Positions 44,466 to 52,986 of a DNA stretch of 64,000 bases are shown here, in pieces; position 1 is the stretch's first letter; each line of letters starts with the position of its first letter. The translations under genes and the position numbers were made by a program. Source of the stretch: Flexilinea flocculi (GTDB taxonomy: Bacteria; Chloroflexota; Anaerolineae; Anaerolineales; Anaerolineaceae); assembly GCF_001192795.1 (NCBI RefSeq), contig NZ_DF968181.1, positions 1,664,974 through 1,728,973 on the forward strand, in the 5' to 3' direction. Under the pieces are notes generated by a model. That model was not told where the DNA came from, searched no databases, and saw nothing but the letters and a program-made list of their open reading frames with translations.

Positions 44466-45542
44466 ATGTACCTTGAAATTGATCATGTTGAAAAAGTTTT
44501 TCCTCCCAGAGGAGGAGCCAAAGAAGTCAAAGCGCTGGATGGAATATGCATCGAAATCAATAAAGGTGAATTAGTAACCATGCTTGGACCTTCAGGTTGC
44601 GGTAAAACCACTACACTTCGATTAATTGCCGGATTTGAGTTTCCTACAGGCGGGAATATCCTGTTAGATGGAAAACTAATTAATAATGTTCCAACACATA
44701 AAAGAGATATGTCCATGGTTTTTCAAAGCTATGCGATTTTTCCGCATCTAAATGTTTATGAAAACATCGCATATGGTCTGAATGTCCAAAAAATCAGCAA
44801 GGATGACCAAAAAAGACGTATTAATCAAGTATTAGAAATGGTACATCTTGAAGGATTCGAAACACGAGCTCCCAATCAATTATCCGGCGGACAACAACAG
44901 CGCGTTGCGCTTGCCAGAGCACTCGTGATGGAACCAAAAGTACTGCTGATGGATGAACCGCTTTCTAACCTTGACACGAAATTGCGAGAAAAAATGCGTT
45001 TCGAAATTCGTCAATTACAAAGGGAACTGGGTTTCACTTGTGTTTACGTAACACATGATCAACTGGAAGCGATGGTCCTTTCAGACAAAGTTGTTGTTAT
45101 GAACGCAGGAAAAATAGAACAAATTGGCGCTCCTCGTGATATTTACCGGTACCCAAAAACAAAATTTGTAGCGGATTTTATAGGAAGGGCGAATTTTTTG
45201 AACGGGATCATTCGAAATGTATCACAGAATGAGTTAGAAATCGAAGTTGAGGGAAAAACCATTTTCCTTTTTGATCCGAGATATGTTGATTTTAATGCGG
45301 GAGAAAAAGTCGATGTTGTTGTTCGCCCTGAAATGGTTCATGTCCGCAGAGAAGAAGGTAAATTTGAGGCTAAGATCATCCAGGCAGCATATCTTGGAGA
45401 ATCCATTGAATATGTTTTAGACTTGAACGGGAAACAAATAACTGCCCATGAGACGGATCCTGCGAGACTGGATATAATTCCTGAAAAATCAAATGTGAAA
45501 GTATCATTTATCGAAAACTGTCTGCACGTCTTAAAAGCATAA
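44466..45542 (+). CDS. ABC transporter ATP-binding protein (FbpC/PotA-type)
   Basis: This 358-residue ATPase has Walker A GPSGCGKTT, Q-loop VFQSYAIFPHL, signature LSGGQQQRVALARAL, Walker B VLLMDEPLSNLD and the H-loop YVTHDQLEA. A C-terminal TOBE-type regulatory domain (VVVRPEMVHVRREEG) follows. It powers the importer encoded by the two preceding genes. AAAGGAGTAATAATTT precedes the ATG. A perfect terminator closes the operon. Confidence 0.95.
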   Translation: MYLEIDHVEKVFPPRGGAKEVKALDGICIEINKGELVTMLGPSGCGKTTTLRLIAGFEFPTGGNILLDGKLINNVPTHKRDMSMVFQSYAIFPHLNVYENIAYGLNVQKISKDDQKRRINQVLEMVHLEGFETRAPNQLSGGQQQRVALARALVMEPKVLLMDEPLSNLDTKLREKMRFEIRQLQRELGFTCVYVTHDQLEAMVLSDKVVVMNAGKIEQIGAPRDIYRYPKTKFVADFIGRANFLNGIIRNVSQNELEIEVEGKTIFLFDPRYVDFNAGEKVDVVVRPEMVHVRREEGKFEAKIIQAAYLGESIEYVLDLNGKQITAHETDPARLDIIPEKSNVKVSFIENCLHVLKA

Positions 45543-45544
45543 TA

Positions 45545-45581
45545 AAAAAGAGCATCTCCAGTTTTGGAGATGCTCTTTTTT
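45545..45581 (+). terminator. Terminator after the ABC importer operon
   Basis: AAAAAGAGCATCTCCA pairs exactly over 16 bp with TGGAGATGCTCTTTTT, loop GTTT. Confidence 0.95.
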
Positions 45582-45651
45582 ACTCCTTTACCATAATTCT
45601 TTCCTTAATTCATAACAATTCGAATTATTTTTTTGAACTGCTCTCCGTTTA

Positions 45652-45745
45652 CAGCAAGTTGAAAGACATGGAATAGTCGTTGTTTTTGTATTCCGCTCAA
45701 AAATAACACAACGATCAATCATTCAGGCCATATTTCAAATTACTG
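45652..45745 (+). repeat. Dispersed hairpin repeat, copy 6
   Basis: The left end CAGCAAGTTGAAAGACATGG is diverged and the right end CCATATTTCAAATTACTG is clear. The centre pairs TCGTTGT...TTTTTG with CAAAAATAACACAACGA. An outer ACAATTCGAATTATT box lies upstream near 45614. Confidence 0.65.
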
Positions 45746-45809
45746 CTTCTTTTGTGAATCGTATAAAAGAGGCTATAATAATCGATAGTATTTCAAAAAA
45801 GAGAGTATC

Positions 45810-46466
45810 ATGAATCAAATTCGTCATTTTATATGTTTATTTTCAATCATCCTCGGTATTTCTGCATGTTCTCATATTCCTCAAGAGAATAAATATGATC
45901 TTTATACGCAAGCGGCTCAGACGATTGCCGTAAATTTAACTGAAACCGCAGCAGCTATGCCGCCGACTCCGACAACCACAACGACTCCCACCAATACTCC
46001 AACAGTACTGCCAACGAATCCGATTATCCTCATTCCAACCGCAATCTCAAATACAGAAGTGACTCCAACTTCAAATATTATTAATCCGTATCAGGTGGAG
46101 TTTCTCAGTGTAGAACCATATCCCAATCAATTTACACCAGGGCAAAAATTTAGACTGACCTGGCAATTAAAGAATATCGGAACGGCCACCTGGTCAGGAA
46201 AATATAAATTTGCTTATCATAAAGGCATTCAACTTGCAGATCAGTCCATATATGAAATTAATCAGATCGTTCAGCCTGGACAAACATTAATTATTTCGAT
46301 GCCATCTACAGCGCCTGCAGAATATGGAACATATCAGACAGAATGGTCATTTTCCAATCCGGAAGGAATCACTTTTTATTATGTTTATTATACGGTTGTA
46401 GTAGGTGACCAGACTTTTATTACGAGTGAACCGACTTTGGTCCCATCAGAAACGCCATCATTATAG
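45810..46466 (+). CDS. Lipoprotein with NBR1-type Ig-like domain (paralogue 1)
   Basis: This 218-residue predicted lipoprotein has a signal with lipobox LGISAC (Cys at about residue 20). A Thr/Pro-rich linker (about 50-90: PPTPTTTTTPTNTPTVLPTN) follows. The single Ig-like domain is of the NBR1 type: FTPGQKFRLTWQLKNIGTAT, with the hallmark W-containing core and PAEYGTYQTEWSFSNPEG. These domains are frequent in surface lipoproteins of Anaerolineae; the ligand is unknown. It lies directly upstream of a paralogue on the same strand, separated by about 50 bp holding a small hairpin. Confidence 0.82.
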   Translation: MNQIRHFICLFSIILGISACSHIPQENKYDLYTQAAQTIAVNLTETAAAMPPTPTTTTTPTNTPTVLPTNPIILIPTAISNTEVTPTSNIINPYQVEFLSVEPYPNQFTPGQKFRLTWQLKNIGTATWSGKYKFAYHKGIQLADQSIYEINQIVQPGQTLIISMPSTAPAEYGTYQTEWSFSNPEGITFYYVYYTVVVGDQTFITSEPTLVPSETPSL

Positions 46467-46518
46467 ATCATCAGAAAAGTCCAATCCTTAAGAAAAAATT
46501 GGTGACTTTTGAGGAATT

Positions 46519-47475
46519 ATGAAAAAAACATTTCACAGCACAATCTTTTTTGTCCTTTTCCTGCTTTTCCTTTCTTCGTGTACCAATACTCCGGATGCCG
46601 TAATGATTCGAAACACAGATAAAGCAGCAACGGAACAAATAAATCAGCTTGAAACCGCAGCAGCGATGCCCCCGACAGAGACTGCTTCGCCCGTTGTGGA
46701 AAATACGCTACCGAACTATACGGCTACACCAATTATCCTTCCAACAACCTTGCGCTATGCCAGTTCTGCAACTGCTGCTCCATCCGGAATTTCATCAGGA
46801 GGTCTGAAAGACGCTGCAGTCTGGGTTAGCTTTTCGCCGGTGACAAATACGACGGTTTTGCCTGGACAGGTATTTTATCTGACAATTGAGTTAAATAATA
46901 CGGGAACAACAACCTGGTCAACAGATTATGATCTGGTTTTCTATAACGGGACACAATTGGCTTACAGTTCTTCCTATCCACTCTCGTATGCAGTTGGTAC
47001 AGGCAGTGATTACACAACTTCCATGTATATGATTGCTCCCTCTACGACAGGTACCTATACCTCGAACTGGTATTTGGCAGATGCATATGGCACGCCATTT
47101 TTCTATTTCAGCTATACACTGATTGTCGGAGACTTTACATCCTTAACTTCCATCGCGACCTATACGGCAACAATCACTACCACTCCTCAATTTACTGCAA
47201 CGACAGGATCTTATTTTGGGCATATGTGTTCCTCTGCCGAATTAAGCTTACAACAAGGAGAAGGATGCGAAACTTATTGTAAAAACACGGTTCCTTATGC
47301 ATTAAACTGCTATTACAACGGTATCTTGAATAACACAGCAACACCTATTTCCTCTTCAACAACTGCACCCACTGCAACACAGGCTCCAACAGCAACTCCA
47401 ATTCCTCCGACAGCGACTTCAGAGCCTGCGACAGCCGTTCCGACGGATATACCTGGAACTCCTCCCGTGCCATAA
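46519..47475 (+). CDS. Lipoprotein with NBR1-type Ig-like domain (paralogue 2)
   Basis: This 318-residue paralogue of the preceding gene has lipobox LFLSSC, the shared stretch ETAAAMPPTE, and an Ig-like domain (VLPGQVFYLTIELNNTGTTT to TGTYTSNWYLADAYGTPFF). Unlike paralogue 1 it adds a four-cysteine module (MCSSAELSLQQGEGCETYCK, then YALNCYY) and a C-terminal Thr/Pro/Ala-rich tail. A cell-surface binding or structural role is likely; there are no enzyme motifs. The shared motifs indicate tandem duplication followed by divergence. Confidence 0.8.
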   Translation: MKKTFHSTIFFVLFLLFLSSCTNTPDAVMIRNTDKAATEQINQLETAAAMPPTETASPVVENTLPNYTATPIILPTTLRYASSATAAPSGISSGGLKDAAVWVSFSPVTNTTVLPGQVFYLTIELNNTGTTTWSTDYDLVFYNGTQLAYSSSYPLSYAVGTGSDYTTSMYMIAPSTTGTYTSNWYLADAYGTPFFYFSYTLIVGDFTSLTSIATYTATITTTPQFTATTGSYFGHMCSSAELSLQQGEGCETYCKNTVPYALNCYYNGILNNTATPISSSTTAPTATQAPTATPIPPTATSEPATAVPTDIPGTPPVP

Positions 47476-47548
47476 ATATAATCATAAATTGTTATTGTTT
47501 ACTTAATTGATATCTTTTATATGAATTACGATTAAAAAGGAATATGCC

Positions 47549-48430
47549 ATGAAAAAAAATTTAGACATTTTAATGGTTGGTCATTTTGCCAAAGATAAGA
47601 TCATCATCGATAATGAAGGTTTTGAATGTGCCGGCGGTGCCGTTTATTATGGCAGTGTTGTTTTAAAAAGGCTTGGTTTGGAGGTAGGAGTTGCTACACG
47701 CGGAAATCCGGATGATTTCAATTATCTGAAAGAATTGACCGATTTGGGAATTGAAGTGGATGTTAAACCCGCTTCTCAGTCTTCCGGTTGCATCAATATT
47801 TATCAATCGGCTGATATGGAACGAAGAATATGCAAGCTCAATGGATTCGCCGGAGAAATTCCATATTCTGATATTCCAGAAGTAAATCCAAAAATTATCA
47901 TGATCACACCGATCATTGCAGGAGAAGTCTCGTTAGAAACGCTCATTAAACTTTCAGAAAAAGCGCCGGTCGCATTGGATGTACAGGGATTTGTACGTGT
48001 ACCGGAAGGCGATGACTTAAACTTCCGCCCTTGGAAAGATATGGAAGAAGGTCTAAAACATGTCACGTTTCTGAAAGTTGATAAAGCAGAAGCGCAGCAC
48101 ATTACCGGCACTGATGATCTTGAAAAAGCCGCCAAAATATTAGCTGCATATGGACCGAAAGAAATTGTTCTGACTCAGACCAAAGAGGTACTGGTCTATG
48201 CTGAAGGGAAATATTATAGAGCTCCATTCCTGCCAAAAAATCTGGATGGCAGGACAGGCCGCGGGGATACCTGCATTACATCCTATGTCGGCTCCAGATT
48301 GAAATATGATCCGGAACGATCATGCAAGATTGCCGGTATTATTACTTCAATGAAACAGGAAAAACATGGTCCATGGACTGGAGAAATTGATCCGCAACGT
48401 TTCGATCGTTCCATCGTATATGAAGCATAA
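47549..48430 (+). CDS. PfkB-family carbohydrate kinase
   Basis: This 293-residue ribokinase/PfkB-family sugar kinase has the N-terminal AGGAVYYGSVVLKRLGLEVG and the C-terminal active-site motif DGRTGRGDTCITSYVG, in which GRGD replaces the usual GAGD. The catalytic Asp is retained. It is shorter than ribokinase and lacks a clear lid. The substrate is unknown. It could serve as the missing kinase of the inositol pathway encoded a few kilobases downstream, but its sequence is not IolC-like, so that is speculation. Confidence 0.82.
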   Translation: MKKNLDILMVGHFAKDKIIIDNEGFECAGGAVYYGSVVLKRLGLEVGVATRGNPDDFNYLKELTDLGIEVDVKPASQSSGCINIYQSADMERRICKLNGFAGEIPYSDIPEVNPKIIMITPIIAGEVSLETLIKLSEKAPVALDVQGFVRVPEGDDLNFRPWKDMEEGLKHVTFLKVDKAEAQHITGTDDLEKAAKILAAYGPKEIVLTQTKEVLVYAEGKYYRAPFLPKNLDGRTGRGDTCITSYVGSRLKYDPERSCKIAGIITSMKQEKHGPWTGEIDPQRFDRSIVYEA

Positions 48431-48484
48431 ACAAGTGTCAAAAAAATAGCAGACAATTTGTCTTGTGAATCGGAGGGAATGATG

Positions 48485-49036
48485 ATGGATCAAAATAACA
48501 AAACATGTCCAAGCTGCAATGGATTAATTTCTGCGGATGTAGAACATTGCCCATATTGCGGTGCAGATGTTTCTTCACCTGCTGAAGCACAAACATCCGG
48601 CGCCGTTCCAGTTTCCACAATTCCTGTGGAATCTATTTCATTTACTGAAGAAAAACTCCCGGATGCATTTGGAGGAACAAACAAATCGGAAAATGAAAAA
48701 TCGGCAGACAATCCGGAATCAGTCACAAAAGAGACTCTTCCCGAGAATGAACCCTTAATAAAAAATGGAGAGTCGATCCACATTCCAACATACGTTCCGA
48801 CACCCAAACCTGTAAAACCAGAGGTCAGGGATGCGAAAGAAGAAATCGACAATCTTCCGCCATCGATCAATGAGATTCCTATGTCGGATGCACCATCTAA
48901 ACCAAATATTACTAAAAACGTATCCAAAAATCCGGATAAAAAAATATGGTTATGGGTGATTATCAGTGTAGCAGTCTTGCTCTTGCTCTGTCTTTGCGGA
49001 GTTTTAGGCTTTTTTGTTGCTTTCAAATCTGCCTGA
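48485..49036 (+). CDS. Zinc-ribbon protein with C-terminal membrane anchor
   Basis: This 183-residue protein opens with a zinc ribbon (CPSCNGLISADVEHCPYCGA, two CxxC pairs). A long low-complexity Ser/Pro/Glu-rich region follows, and a single membrane helix lies at the C-terminus (about 159-181). I chose the third of three tandem ATGs because the GGAGGG site lies 7 bp before it. Function unknown; such proteins may sense metals or recruit partners to the membrane. It lies 54 bp after the PfkB gene. Confidence 0.75.
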   Translation: MDQNNKTCPSCNGLISADVEHCPYCGADVSSPAEAQTSGAVPVSTIPVESISFTEEKLPDAFGGTNKSENEKSADNPESVTKETLPENEPLIKNGESIHIPTYVPTPKPVKPEVRDAKEEIDNLPPSINEIPMSDAPSKPNITKNVSKNPDKKIWLWVIISVAVLLLLCLCGVLGFFVAFKSA

Positions 49037-49090
49037 TGATATTTTCGTAAGCAATCTTTTCAAATAACCAGTCTCTCGCTTGATGATTAT

Positions 49091-49118
49091 GCCGGCAGGT
49101 TTTCTGTCGGCTTTTTCT
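49091..49118 (+). terminator. Terminator after the zinc-ribbon gene
   Basis: GCCGGCAG pairs with CTGTCGGC (one G-U) and is followed by a run of T interrupted by one C. Confidence 0.9.
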
Positions 49119-49133
49119 TTTTTTATGAGAATC

Positions 49134-49255
49134 TATAATTTGAAATATCAATTTTCTATTTGAATTAAGAGGGAAGAACTTGTGGATGTGATGTTTTTGC
49201 GCAAAGACTAAATCATCACATCCTCATAAAATCCTACCTATATTCCGAATTGCTG
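49134..49255 (+). repeat. Dispersed hairpin repeat, copy 7
   Basis: Ends are TATAATTTGAAATATC and CTATATTCCGAATTGCTG. The central hairpin GGATGTGATG (49184-49193) pairs exactly with CATCACATCC (49214-49223), with apex TTTTTGCGCAAAG. Confidence 0.75.
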
Positions 49256-49302
49256 CATGAGAATGGAAGAAACGAATAACATTTCGATATAATAAATTCC
49301 AT

Positions 49303-49668
49303 ATGAAAAGAAATGAAAACCCCGTCGTTTTTTCAACAGAATCTGGGCGGATCTGCCCAAACTGCGGATTTCCAAAACAGTCCTGTATATGCAAAAACAG
49401 CAAAACGGCATCTGCAGCCTCCTTTCCGGATGGAATCATCCGTGTGCGCAGAGAAAAACAGGGACGTGCAGGGAAAGAAGTCTCGATAATTCGAGGAATT
49501 TCGGGATCCTTGAAAGACCTGCAGATCCACGCCGGAAATATTAAAAAACAATGTGGTGCTGGCGGTTCAATTAAAGACGGAGAAATAATTATTCAAGGAG
49601 ACCATATCGAATTTATCATGAATTATTTCACTAAGCTTGGAATGAAAATCAAAAAAGATGGAGGATAA
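49303..49668 (+). CDS. yciH: SUI1/YciH-type translation factor with N-terminal zinc ribbon
   Basis: This 121-residue protein combines an N-terminal CxxC...CxC ribbon (CPNCGFPKQSCICK) with an eIF1/SUI1 fold (IIRVRREKQGRAGKEVSIIR, then IKKQCGAGGSIKDGEIIIQGDH). Bacterial YciH inhibits aberrant initiation and affects start-site fidelity, by analogy to eIF1. It lies 3 bp upstream of ettA, another ribosome-associated factor, so the two are very likely co-expressed. The start context is weak. Confidence 0.88.
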   Translation: MKRNENPVVFSTESGRICPNCGFPKQSCICKNSKTASAASFPDGIIRVRREKQGRAGKEVSIIRGISGSLKDLQIHAGNIKKQCGAGGSIKDGEIIIQGDHIEFIMNYFTKLGMKIKKDGG

Positions 49669-49671
49669 AGG

Positions 49672-51360
49672 ATGGCGGCGGTCGAACAAAATAAAGTGAT
49701 TTACTCCATGATTGGGGTTTCAAAGAATTTTGATAAGAAAGTAATTCTAAAAGATATATATCTATCGTATTTTTATGGCGCAAAAATTGGCGTTCTCGGT
49801 TTAAATGGATCCGGGAAAAGTTCTCTTTTAAAAATACTGGCAGGAGTGGATAAAGATTTTATCGGTGAAACTGTCATCGCTCCGGGATATACAATCGGTT
49901 ACCTTGAACAAGAACCACTCGTTGACAACAAGAAAACAGTGCGGGAAGTCGTGGAAGAAGGGGCACATGAGGCTATCTCGCTTTTAAGAGAGTTTGAAGA
50001 ACTCAGCAATAAGTTTATGGATCCAATGAGCGATGAAGAAATGAACAAGCTCATGGATCGTCAGGGAAAAGTCCAAGAGAAAATTGATGCGCTGGATGCA
50101 TGGGATATTGATGCAAGATTAGATATGGCGATGGAGGCGCTCCGTTGTCCACCTCCGGATGCATCAATCGAAACGCTTTCCGGTGGTGAACGCCGCCGTG
50201 TTGCGCTGTGTCGTTTACTGTTACAGCGGCCGGATATCCTGCTTTTAGATGAACCGACCAACCACCTTGATGCGGAAGCTGTTGCATGGCTCGAACGTCA
50301 TCTGCAGCAATATCCGGGAACTGTTATTGCAGTTACACATGACCGATATTTTCTGGATCATGTAGCCGGCTGGATTCTGGAACTGGATCGCGGTCAAGGT
50401 ATACCCTATCAAGGAAATTATTCATCCTGGTTGGAACAGAAAAAAAGTCGTCTCCAACATGAAGAAAAGGGCGAAAGTCAGCGTCAAAAAACACTGGAAA
50501 GAGAGCTTGAGTGGATTCGTATGTCTCCTAAAGGACAACATTCAAAATCAAAAGCCAGAATTTCTTCTTATGAGAAGCTCCTATCGCAGGATTTTGTAAA
50601 ATCCGCTGCGGATTTACAACTATTCATCCCACCTGGCCCAAGATTAGGAAATCTTGTGATTGAAATGAAAGATGTCTCCAAGGTCTTTGGTGATCGTATC
50701 ATCATGGAACATGTAACGTTTAATCTGCCCCCTGGTGGTGTTATCGGAATTATCGGACCGAATGGAGCTGGAAAGACCACACTATTTCGTATCATAACCG
50801 GATCAGTCAAACCCGATACTGGAACCGTCCGCATCGGAGAAACTGTCAAACTCGGTTATATGGATCAAAGTCGTGACTGTCTGGATCCTGATAAAACAAT
50901 TTGGGAAGTTATATCTGAAGGAGCAGAAGAGATAAAAATCGGAGATAGAACTGTAAATTCGCGTGCTTATGTCTCAAGATTTAATTTTTCTGGAACAGAT
51001 CAGCAAAAGAAAGTCGGTAATCTCTCAGGTGGAGAAAGAAATCGAGTTCAGTTGGCCAGAACATTGAAAAGTGAAGCAAACGTATTACTCCTCGATGAAC
51101 CGACCAATGATCTTGATGTAAATACAATCAGAGCGTTGGAAGAGGCGCTTGAGAATTTTGGCGGATGCGCATTGGTTATTTCACATGATCGCTGGTTTTT
51201 AGATCGGATCGCAACACATATTCTTGCTTTTGAAGGGGATACGGATATTACTTTCTTCGATGGCAACTATACGCAATACGAAGAGGATCGCAGAAAACGA
51301 TTGGGCGTTGCAGCCGATACTCCGCATAGGATGAAATATCGTTCATTAACAAGGGCTTAA
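49672..51360 (+). CDS. ettA: Energy-dependent translational throttle protein EttA (ABC-F)
   Basis: This 562-residue ABC-F protein has two ATPase domains: Walker A LNGSGKSSLLK and NGAGKTTLFRI; signatures LSGGERRRVALCRLL and LSGGERNRVQLARTL; Walker B ILLLDEPTNHLD and VLLLDEPTNDLD. An arm-like insertion in domain 1 and the long charged linker after LEQKKSRLQHEEKGESQRQ fit EttA. It gates the first elongation steps of the 70S according to ATP/ADP level. The domains and length match the family (about 555). GGAGGATAAAGG precedes the ATG. Confidence 0.95.
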   Translation: MAAVEQNKVIYSMIGVSKNFDKKVILKDIYLSYFYGAKIGVLGLNGSGKSSLLKILAGVDKDFIGETVIAPGYTIGYLEQEPLVDNKKTVREVVEEGAHEAISLLREFEELSNKFMDPMSDEEMNKLMDRQGKVQEKIDALDAWDIDARLDMAMEALRCPPPDASIETLSGGERRRVALCRLLLQRPDILLLDEPTNHLDAEAVAWLERHLQQYPGTVIAVTHDRYFLDHVAGWILELDRGQGIPYQGNYSSWLEQKKSRLQHEEKGESQRQKTLERELEWIRMSPKGQHSKSKARISSYEKLLSQDFVKSAADLQLFIPPGPRLGNLVIEMKDVSKVFGDRIIMEHVTFNLPPGGVIGIIGPNGAGKTTLFRIITGSVKPDTGTVRIGETVKLGYMDQSRDCLDPDKTIWEVISEGAEEIKIGDRTVNSRAYVSRFNFSGTDQQKKVGNLSGGERNRVQLARTLKSEANVLLLDEPTNDLDVNTIRALEEALENFGGCALVISHDRWFLDRIATHILAFEGDTDITFFDGNYTQYEEDRRKRLGVAADTPHRMKYRSLTRA

Positions 51361-51391
51361 ATTTTACAGGTCTATTAACATTTTTTAGTAG

Positions 51392-51427
51392 AAACGGCAA
51401 AAGAATTTTCTTTTTGCCGTTTTTTAT
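51392..51427 (+). terminator. Terminator after ettA
   Basis: AAACGGCAAAAGAA pairs with TTCTTTTTGCCGTTT (one bulge) and ends in a T-run. Confidence 0.9.
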
Positions 51428-51493
51428 TAATTCTTATCAACAATTCGAATTTTGATTTCAATAGATTGAATCCTGATCCATCCGATTCCGTTA

Positions 51494-51605
51494 CAGTAAT
51501 TCGAAATATTAACCTACATCTCAAATCAATTGAGAACAAGAATTATTGTGGTATTTTTACGCAGAGCACAACAATAAACGATTCTCCCCATGTTTCGAAT
51601 CGCTG
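51494..51605 (+). repeat. Dispersed hairpin repeat, copy 8
   Basis: Ends are CAGTAATTCGAAATATT and CATGTTTCGAATCGCTG. The central arms TTATTGT and ACAATAA pair around a GTATTTTTACGCAGAG apex. An additional partial left box (AACAATTCGAATTTT) lies about 50 bp upstream. Confidence 0.75.
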
Positions 51606-51676
51606 ATTCCAATAGAACATGGTTATAAAAAGCCATTTCATGAGATATTACATGGATTTACATTACATTTCTAAAC

Positions 51677-51732
51677 TTGAAACAAACAAGACAAAGTGAT
51701 ATGATAGGCATATGATTGTAAACGTTTACAAT
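51677..51732 (+). promoter_or_regulatory. iol promoter with LacI-family operator
   Basis: TTGAAA (51677-51682) and TATGAT (51700-51705) are 17 bp apart, a good sigma-70-type promoter. A perfect 18-bp palindrome ATTGTAAACGTTTACAAT (51715-51732) starts 10 bp after the -10, so it covers the transcription start. It contains the canonical LacI/GalR-family core TGTAAACGTTTACA with central CG, so repression of the iol operon by a LacI-type regulator is strongly suggested. The LacI gene at 61337-62335 is the nearest candidate. A further half-site (TTTACGC) lies just downstream. Confidence 0.85.
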
Positions 51733-51808
51733 AGATGTTTACGCTTTTGCACATTCAGATTAATCAATTTGAGTTTTTGGATAAACTTCTGATTAAGTAG
51801 GGGAAAAT

Positions 51809-51910
51809 ATGTCTATCTGTGTAAGTTCGGAATGCTTAAACGACAAAACAATGATTTTTCCTTATTTCGCTTTTCGGAACACAAATTCGAATTGTCATAT
51901 CTGCATATAG
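51809..51910 (+). CDS. Cysteine-rich mini-ORF (33 codons) in the iolG leader
   Basis: Between the iol promoter/operator and iolG lies a short frame with a strong ribosome site (AGGGG, 5 bp before the ATG at 51809) and a TAG stop at 51908. The predicted 33-residue peptide begins MSICVSSECLNDKTMIF and ends NCHICI, with Cys at positions 4, 9, 29 and 32 (CX4C and CX2C). That spacing could bind a metal ion, or it could be a regulatory leader peptide translated ahead of iolG. There is no family match that I recognise, and chance occurrence is possible at this length. Confidence 0.4.
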   Translation: MSICVSSECLNDKTMIFPYFAFRNTNSNCHICI

Positions 51911-51946
51911 TGTCAATCAAACATTAATGTTTCAGGAGAATCTGTT

Positions 51947-52960
51947 ATGAAAAAAGTACGTATTGGCATCATTGGAGCAGGACGTATCGGGCGTGTTCAT
52001 GCTCAATCCATTACTAATGGAATTCCACAAGCTGAAATTGTAGCGATTTCTGATCCTTTTATGGAAGCGGCAAAAAAAGCTGCCGAGACATTCGGTATTC
52101 CTAATACATATTCTGATTATCATGAAATTCTAAATGATCCTTCCATAAATGCAGTTTTAATTTGTTCACCGACAAATACGCATGCTGATATCGCGATGGA
52201 AGCTGCCAGAGCTGGAAAACATATTTTCTGTGAAAAGCCCATTGATACAACTGTATCAAAAATTCTTGAAACTCAAAAAGTTATCAAGGAATCAGGTGTC
52301 AAAATGCAGATTGGTTTCAATCGTCGTTTTGACCATAATTTCCGCCGCATCCGAGCGCTTACTGAAGAAGGAAAACTGGGCAAAGTTCAAATCATTAAAA
52401 TTACATCCCGTGATCCTGAACCGCCATCACCGGAATATGCAAAGAATTCCGGTGGAATGTTCCTCGATATGACCATCCACGATTTTGATATGGCATGTTT
52501 TCAAGCTGGCAGTGAGGTCACAGAAGTTTTTGCAGTAGGAGCCGTCACTGTTGATCCGGAAATTGGAAAAGCTGGTGATATTGACACAGCGGTCATTACA
52601 TTACGCTTCGAAAATGGCGCGATCGCAATAATCGATAATTGCAGAAAAGCAATTTATGGCTACGATCAGCGAGTTGAAGTCTTTGGAACAAATGGTTCTG
52701 CGATTGCAGAAAACGACACGGAAACGACTGTCAAATTCAGTTCAAAAGATTCCGTTTGTTCCGATAAGCCACTGTATTTCTTCCTGGAGCGATATATGCA
52801 ATCGTTCGGTGATGAAATGCGGTCCTTTATTGACGCAATCCAGAATCAAACAGAAGTACCTGTGACCATTGAAGATGGATTGAAACCGATCAAAATTGCC
52901 ATTGCAGCAAAAAAATCAATGTTGGAGAATCGACCGGTAAAACTCTCTGAAATTCAATAA
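51947..52960 (+). CDS. iolG: Inositol 2-dehydrogenase (Gfo/Idh/MocA family)
   Basis: This 337-residue oxidoreductase has the N-terminal NAD-binding GIIGAGRIGRVHAQSI, the catalytic lysine in HIFCEKPID, and the C-terminal domain with the family's MFLDMTIHDFDMACFQAGSE. It oxidises myo-inositol to scyllo-inosose (or related cyclitols), the first step of inositol catabolism. The Gfo/Idh/MocA family is broad; the iol assignment rests on the following iolB-iolD-iolE genes. CAGGAG precedes the ATG. It heads the operon behind a LacI-operator promoter. Confidence 0.92.
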   Translation: MKKVRIGIIGAGRIGRVHAQSITNGIPQAEIVAISDPFMEAAKKAAETFGIPNTYSDYHEILNDPSINAVLICSPTNTHADIAMEAARAGKHIFCEKPIDTTVSKILETQKVIKESGVKMQIGFNRRFDHNFRRIRALTEEGKLGKVQIIKITSRDPEPPSPEYAKNSGGMFLDMTIHDFDMACFQAGSEVTEVFAVGAVTVDPEIGKAGDIDTAVITLRFENGAIAIIDNCRKAIYGYDQRVEVFGTNGSAIAENDTETTVKFSSKDSVCSDKPLYFFLERYMQSFGDEMRSFIDAIQNQTEVPVTIEDGLKPIKIAIAAKKSMLENRPVKLSEIQ

Positions 52961-52986
52961 AATAGAAGATAAGGAGAGAATTTTCC

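Larger units (their letters stand above)
51361..51808. other. Intergenic region upstream of the iol operon
   Basis: This stretch of about 450 bp holds the ettA terminator (51392-51427), a partial AATTCGAATTTT box (51441-51452), a full dispersed-repeat copy (51494-51605), and then the iol promoter and operator (51677-51732). The last 75 bp before the mini-ORF are AT-rich, with no further feature that I can support. Confidence 0.7.

Noticed and set aside
40840-45542. Confident ferric-iron transporter
   Set aside because: The permease and ATPase fit FbpB/FbpC, but the binding protein lacks an evident tyrosine pair for iron, so the substrate is left open.
47549-48430. IolC (5-dehydro-2-deoxygluconokinase)
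   Set aside because: Only general PfkB motifs are seen; GRGD at the active site and separation from the iol operon do not support a specific IolC call.
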